Shown here: one piece after another, positions 63,151-64,000 of the stretch
Layout of the letters: each line of letters starts with the position of its first letter
Position numbering within the stretch: the first letter of the stretch is position 1
Origin: Marinobacter sp. MDS2
GTDB taxonomy: Bacteria; Pseudomonadota; Gammaproteobacteria; Pseudomonadales; Oleiphilaceae
NCBI RefSeq assembly: GCF_030718085.1
Contig: NZ_JAVAJF010000002.1
Span: 124,001 to 188,000 of the forward strand
Direction: 5' to 3'
DNA length: 64,000 nt
Made by a program: the position numbers and the translations under genes
The notes under the pieces: generated by a model
The model's input: only the letters and a program-made list of their open reading frames with translations
Databases searched by the model: none
Told to the model about the DNA's origin: nothing

Positions 63151-63589
63151 AACAGGAAAAGTGGTGGCGCTTCAGGGCGCGAAAGCCTGGGTGCAAACCA
63201 TTCAAACCAGTGCGTGCGAAAGCTGTTCGGCCCGTGCTGGTTGTGGTCAGCGAGCGCTGGCGGCAGTTTCGGGCGGCAAGGCCAATCAGGTGTTGGTATT
63301 GAACACCGTCGATGCGCAAGTAGGCGATGAAGTGGTGATAGGTCTGGATGAACAGTCGCTGCTGACAGCTTCTTTGGCCGTGTACGGGCTGCCTTTGTTA
63401 CTGATGGTGCTGGCGAGTATTGCTGCGTTCCGGCTGCTGGGTGAGACCGACCTGGTGGCCATTGTGGGTGCGCTTGTGGGTTTAGGGGCGGGATTTTGGT
63501 TGGTGCGGCGTTGGCAATCGCAGTCGGGTGACCGATTCCAGCCTCACATGGTTCGAGTGAACCGTATTGCGTCGGTGACCTGTCTCTGA
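63140..63589 (+). CDS. rseC: sigma-E regulator RseC (MucC)
   Basis: Small inner-membrane protein of 149 residues with an N-terminal Cys-rich stretch (ACESCSARAGCGQRAL) and two membrane helices (about 77-97 and 103-121). RseC homologues modulate RpoE activity and are linked to iron-sulfur/redox function. It starts with GTG inside the mucB end, which signals translational coupling. Confidence 0.92.
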   Translation: MITETGKVVALQGAKAWVQTIQTSACESCSARAGCGQRALAAVSGGKANQVLVLNTVDAQVGDEVVIGLDEQSLLTASLAVYGLPLLLMVLASIAAFRLLGETDLVAIVGALVGLGAGFWLVRRWQSQSGDRFQPHMVRVNRIASVTCL

Positions 63590-63672
63590 AACCTACCGAT
63601 TTTTAAGTTGAAAAGTGGTCATGCAGCCATAAATTGTAACCGCAGACCAACGGCCAAAATAAGGGGGTTTAC

Positions 63673-64000
63673 ATGCAAAAAATAACTACGCCGGTTGCTC
63701 GTTATCCTGATGGACTCCGATCAGGTTTTGTTCTGGGGGCATGGCTGATTTTCGCTGCTCTGCTTTCAACGCTGTGGAGCCAGCAGGTGACGGCACGGGG
63801 GTTGCCCGATTTCACCGAGCTCGTCGAAGAAAACTCCAGCGCCGTGGTGAACATCAGCACCACCAGCGAGCCTGCCGGACGCCGTTCCCGTTTTCAGGGG
63901 CTGCCATTTGACGAAGGGCAGCTGGATCAGTTGCCGCCATTTTTGCAGGATTTCTTTCGAGGCCCTAACTCCCCCTTTGGTGGCGCACCTGGCAGCAAAC
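63673..64000 (+). CDS. mucD: periplasmic serine protease MucD (DegP/Q family), 3' end beyond window
   Basis: Only about the first 109 residues are present. The product starts MQKITTPVARYPDG with a signal peptide (hydrophobic stretch about residues 20-36, cleavage near 40) followed by LPDFTELVEENSSAVVNIST, the conserved N-terminus of DegP/DegQ/MucD proteases, and a Phe- and Pro-rich loop (LPPFLQDFFRGP). The catalytic triad and PDZ domains lie off the right edge. AAGGGGG precedes the ATG. Position directly after rseC identifies it as MucD, a chaperone-protease of envelope stress. Confidence 0.92.
   Translation, partial: MQKITTPVARYPDGLRSGFVLGAWLIFAALLSTLWSQQVTARGLPDFTELVEENSSAVVNISTTSEPAGRRSRFQGLPFDEGQLDQLPPFLQDFFRGPNSPFGGAPGSK

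Overview
This window looks like a chromosomal segment of a marine gammaproteobacterium, most likely Marinobacter or a close relative. The reasons are the Pseudomonas-like gene orders (argF next to an orphan ABC ATPase; xerD-dsbC-hom-thrC-recJ-prfB-lysS; nadB divergent from rpoE-mucA-mucB-rseC-mucD), several TRAP transporters, and glycine-betaine genes. The genus is an inference from gene content. I see no tRNA or rRNA genes, insertion sequences, prophage or CRISPR. Genes are tightly packed, mostly in operons with 1-4 bp overlaps, and the only gene-free stretch above 300 bases is 1613-2029.

Region 1 (1-18108) is accessory metabolism and transport. The left edge holds betI-betB (choline to glycine betaine, minus strand, betB cut by the edge). 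Divergent from it is a TAXI-type TRAP transporter (binding protein plus a fused 4TM/12TM permease), followed by a DctB-like sensor kinase and a DctD-like sigma-54 activator. The TAXI gene is preceded by a near-consensus -24/-12 promoter and two 12-bp dyads 32 bp apart, so the four genes look like a self-contained, sigma-54-controlled uptake system. Next comes pxpABC (5-oxoprolinase, minus), divergent from a DctPQM TRAP transporter and a MarR-like regulator: a plausible pyroglutamate uptake and hydrolysis module. A ThDP-dependent lyase/synthase and an FAD-binding dehydrogenase of unknown substrate close the region.

Region 2 (18247-36848) is mixed housekeeping and envelope functions: PhoH-PIN ATPase and CBS protein, a START-domain secreted protein, DUF2804, an operon DUF1244-hopJ-minC-minD-minE, SOS-regulated dinB, a glycosyltransferase plus PAP2 phosphatase pair preceded by a Pho-box-like 11-bp repeat array, tas, a small secreted orphan, a large acetyl-CoA hydrolase/transferase family protein with an overlapping SlyD-like FKBP, an RstAB-like two-component system, and the argF-ABC ATPase pair.

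Region 3 (37059-64000) is largely conserved core genome: grxD, a TonB-like protein, DUF1631, CorB-like and YpjD-like membrane proteins; ffh; rpsP-rimM-trmD-rplS; xerD; dsbC; hom-thrC-recJ; prfB with its programmed +1 frameshift; lysS-ung; an HDOD protein; ygfZ; ygfX-sdhE; nadB; and the sigma-E/AlgU envelope stress operon, with mucD running off the right edge.

No clearly new multi-gene system was found. The strongest second-look items are regulatory: the sigma-54 promoter with phased enhancer-like dyads (1835-1957), the Pho-box-like array upstream of the glycosyltransferase (27640-27667), the intrinsic terminator of the min operon lying inside the convergent DUF2804 coding region (22044-22075), and the pxp/TRAP pairing.
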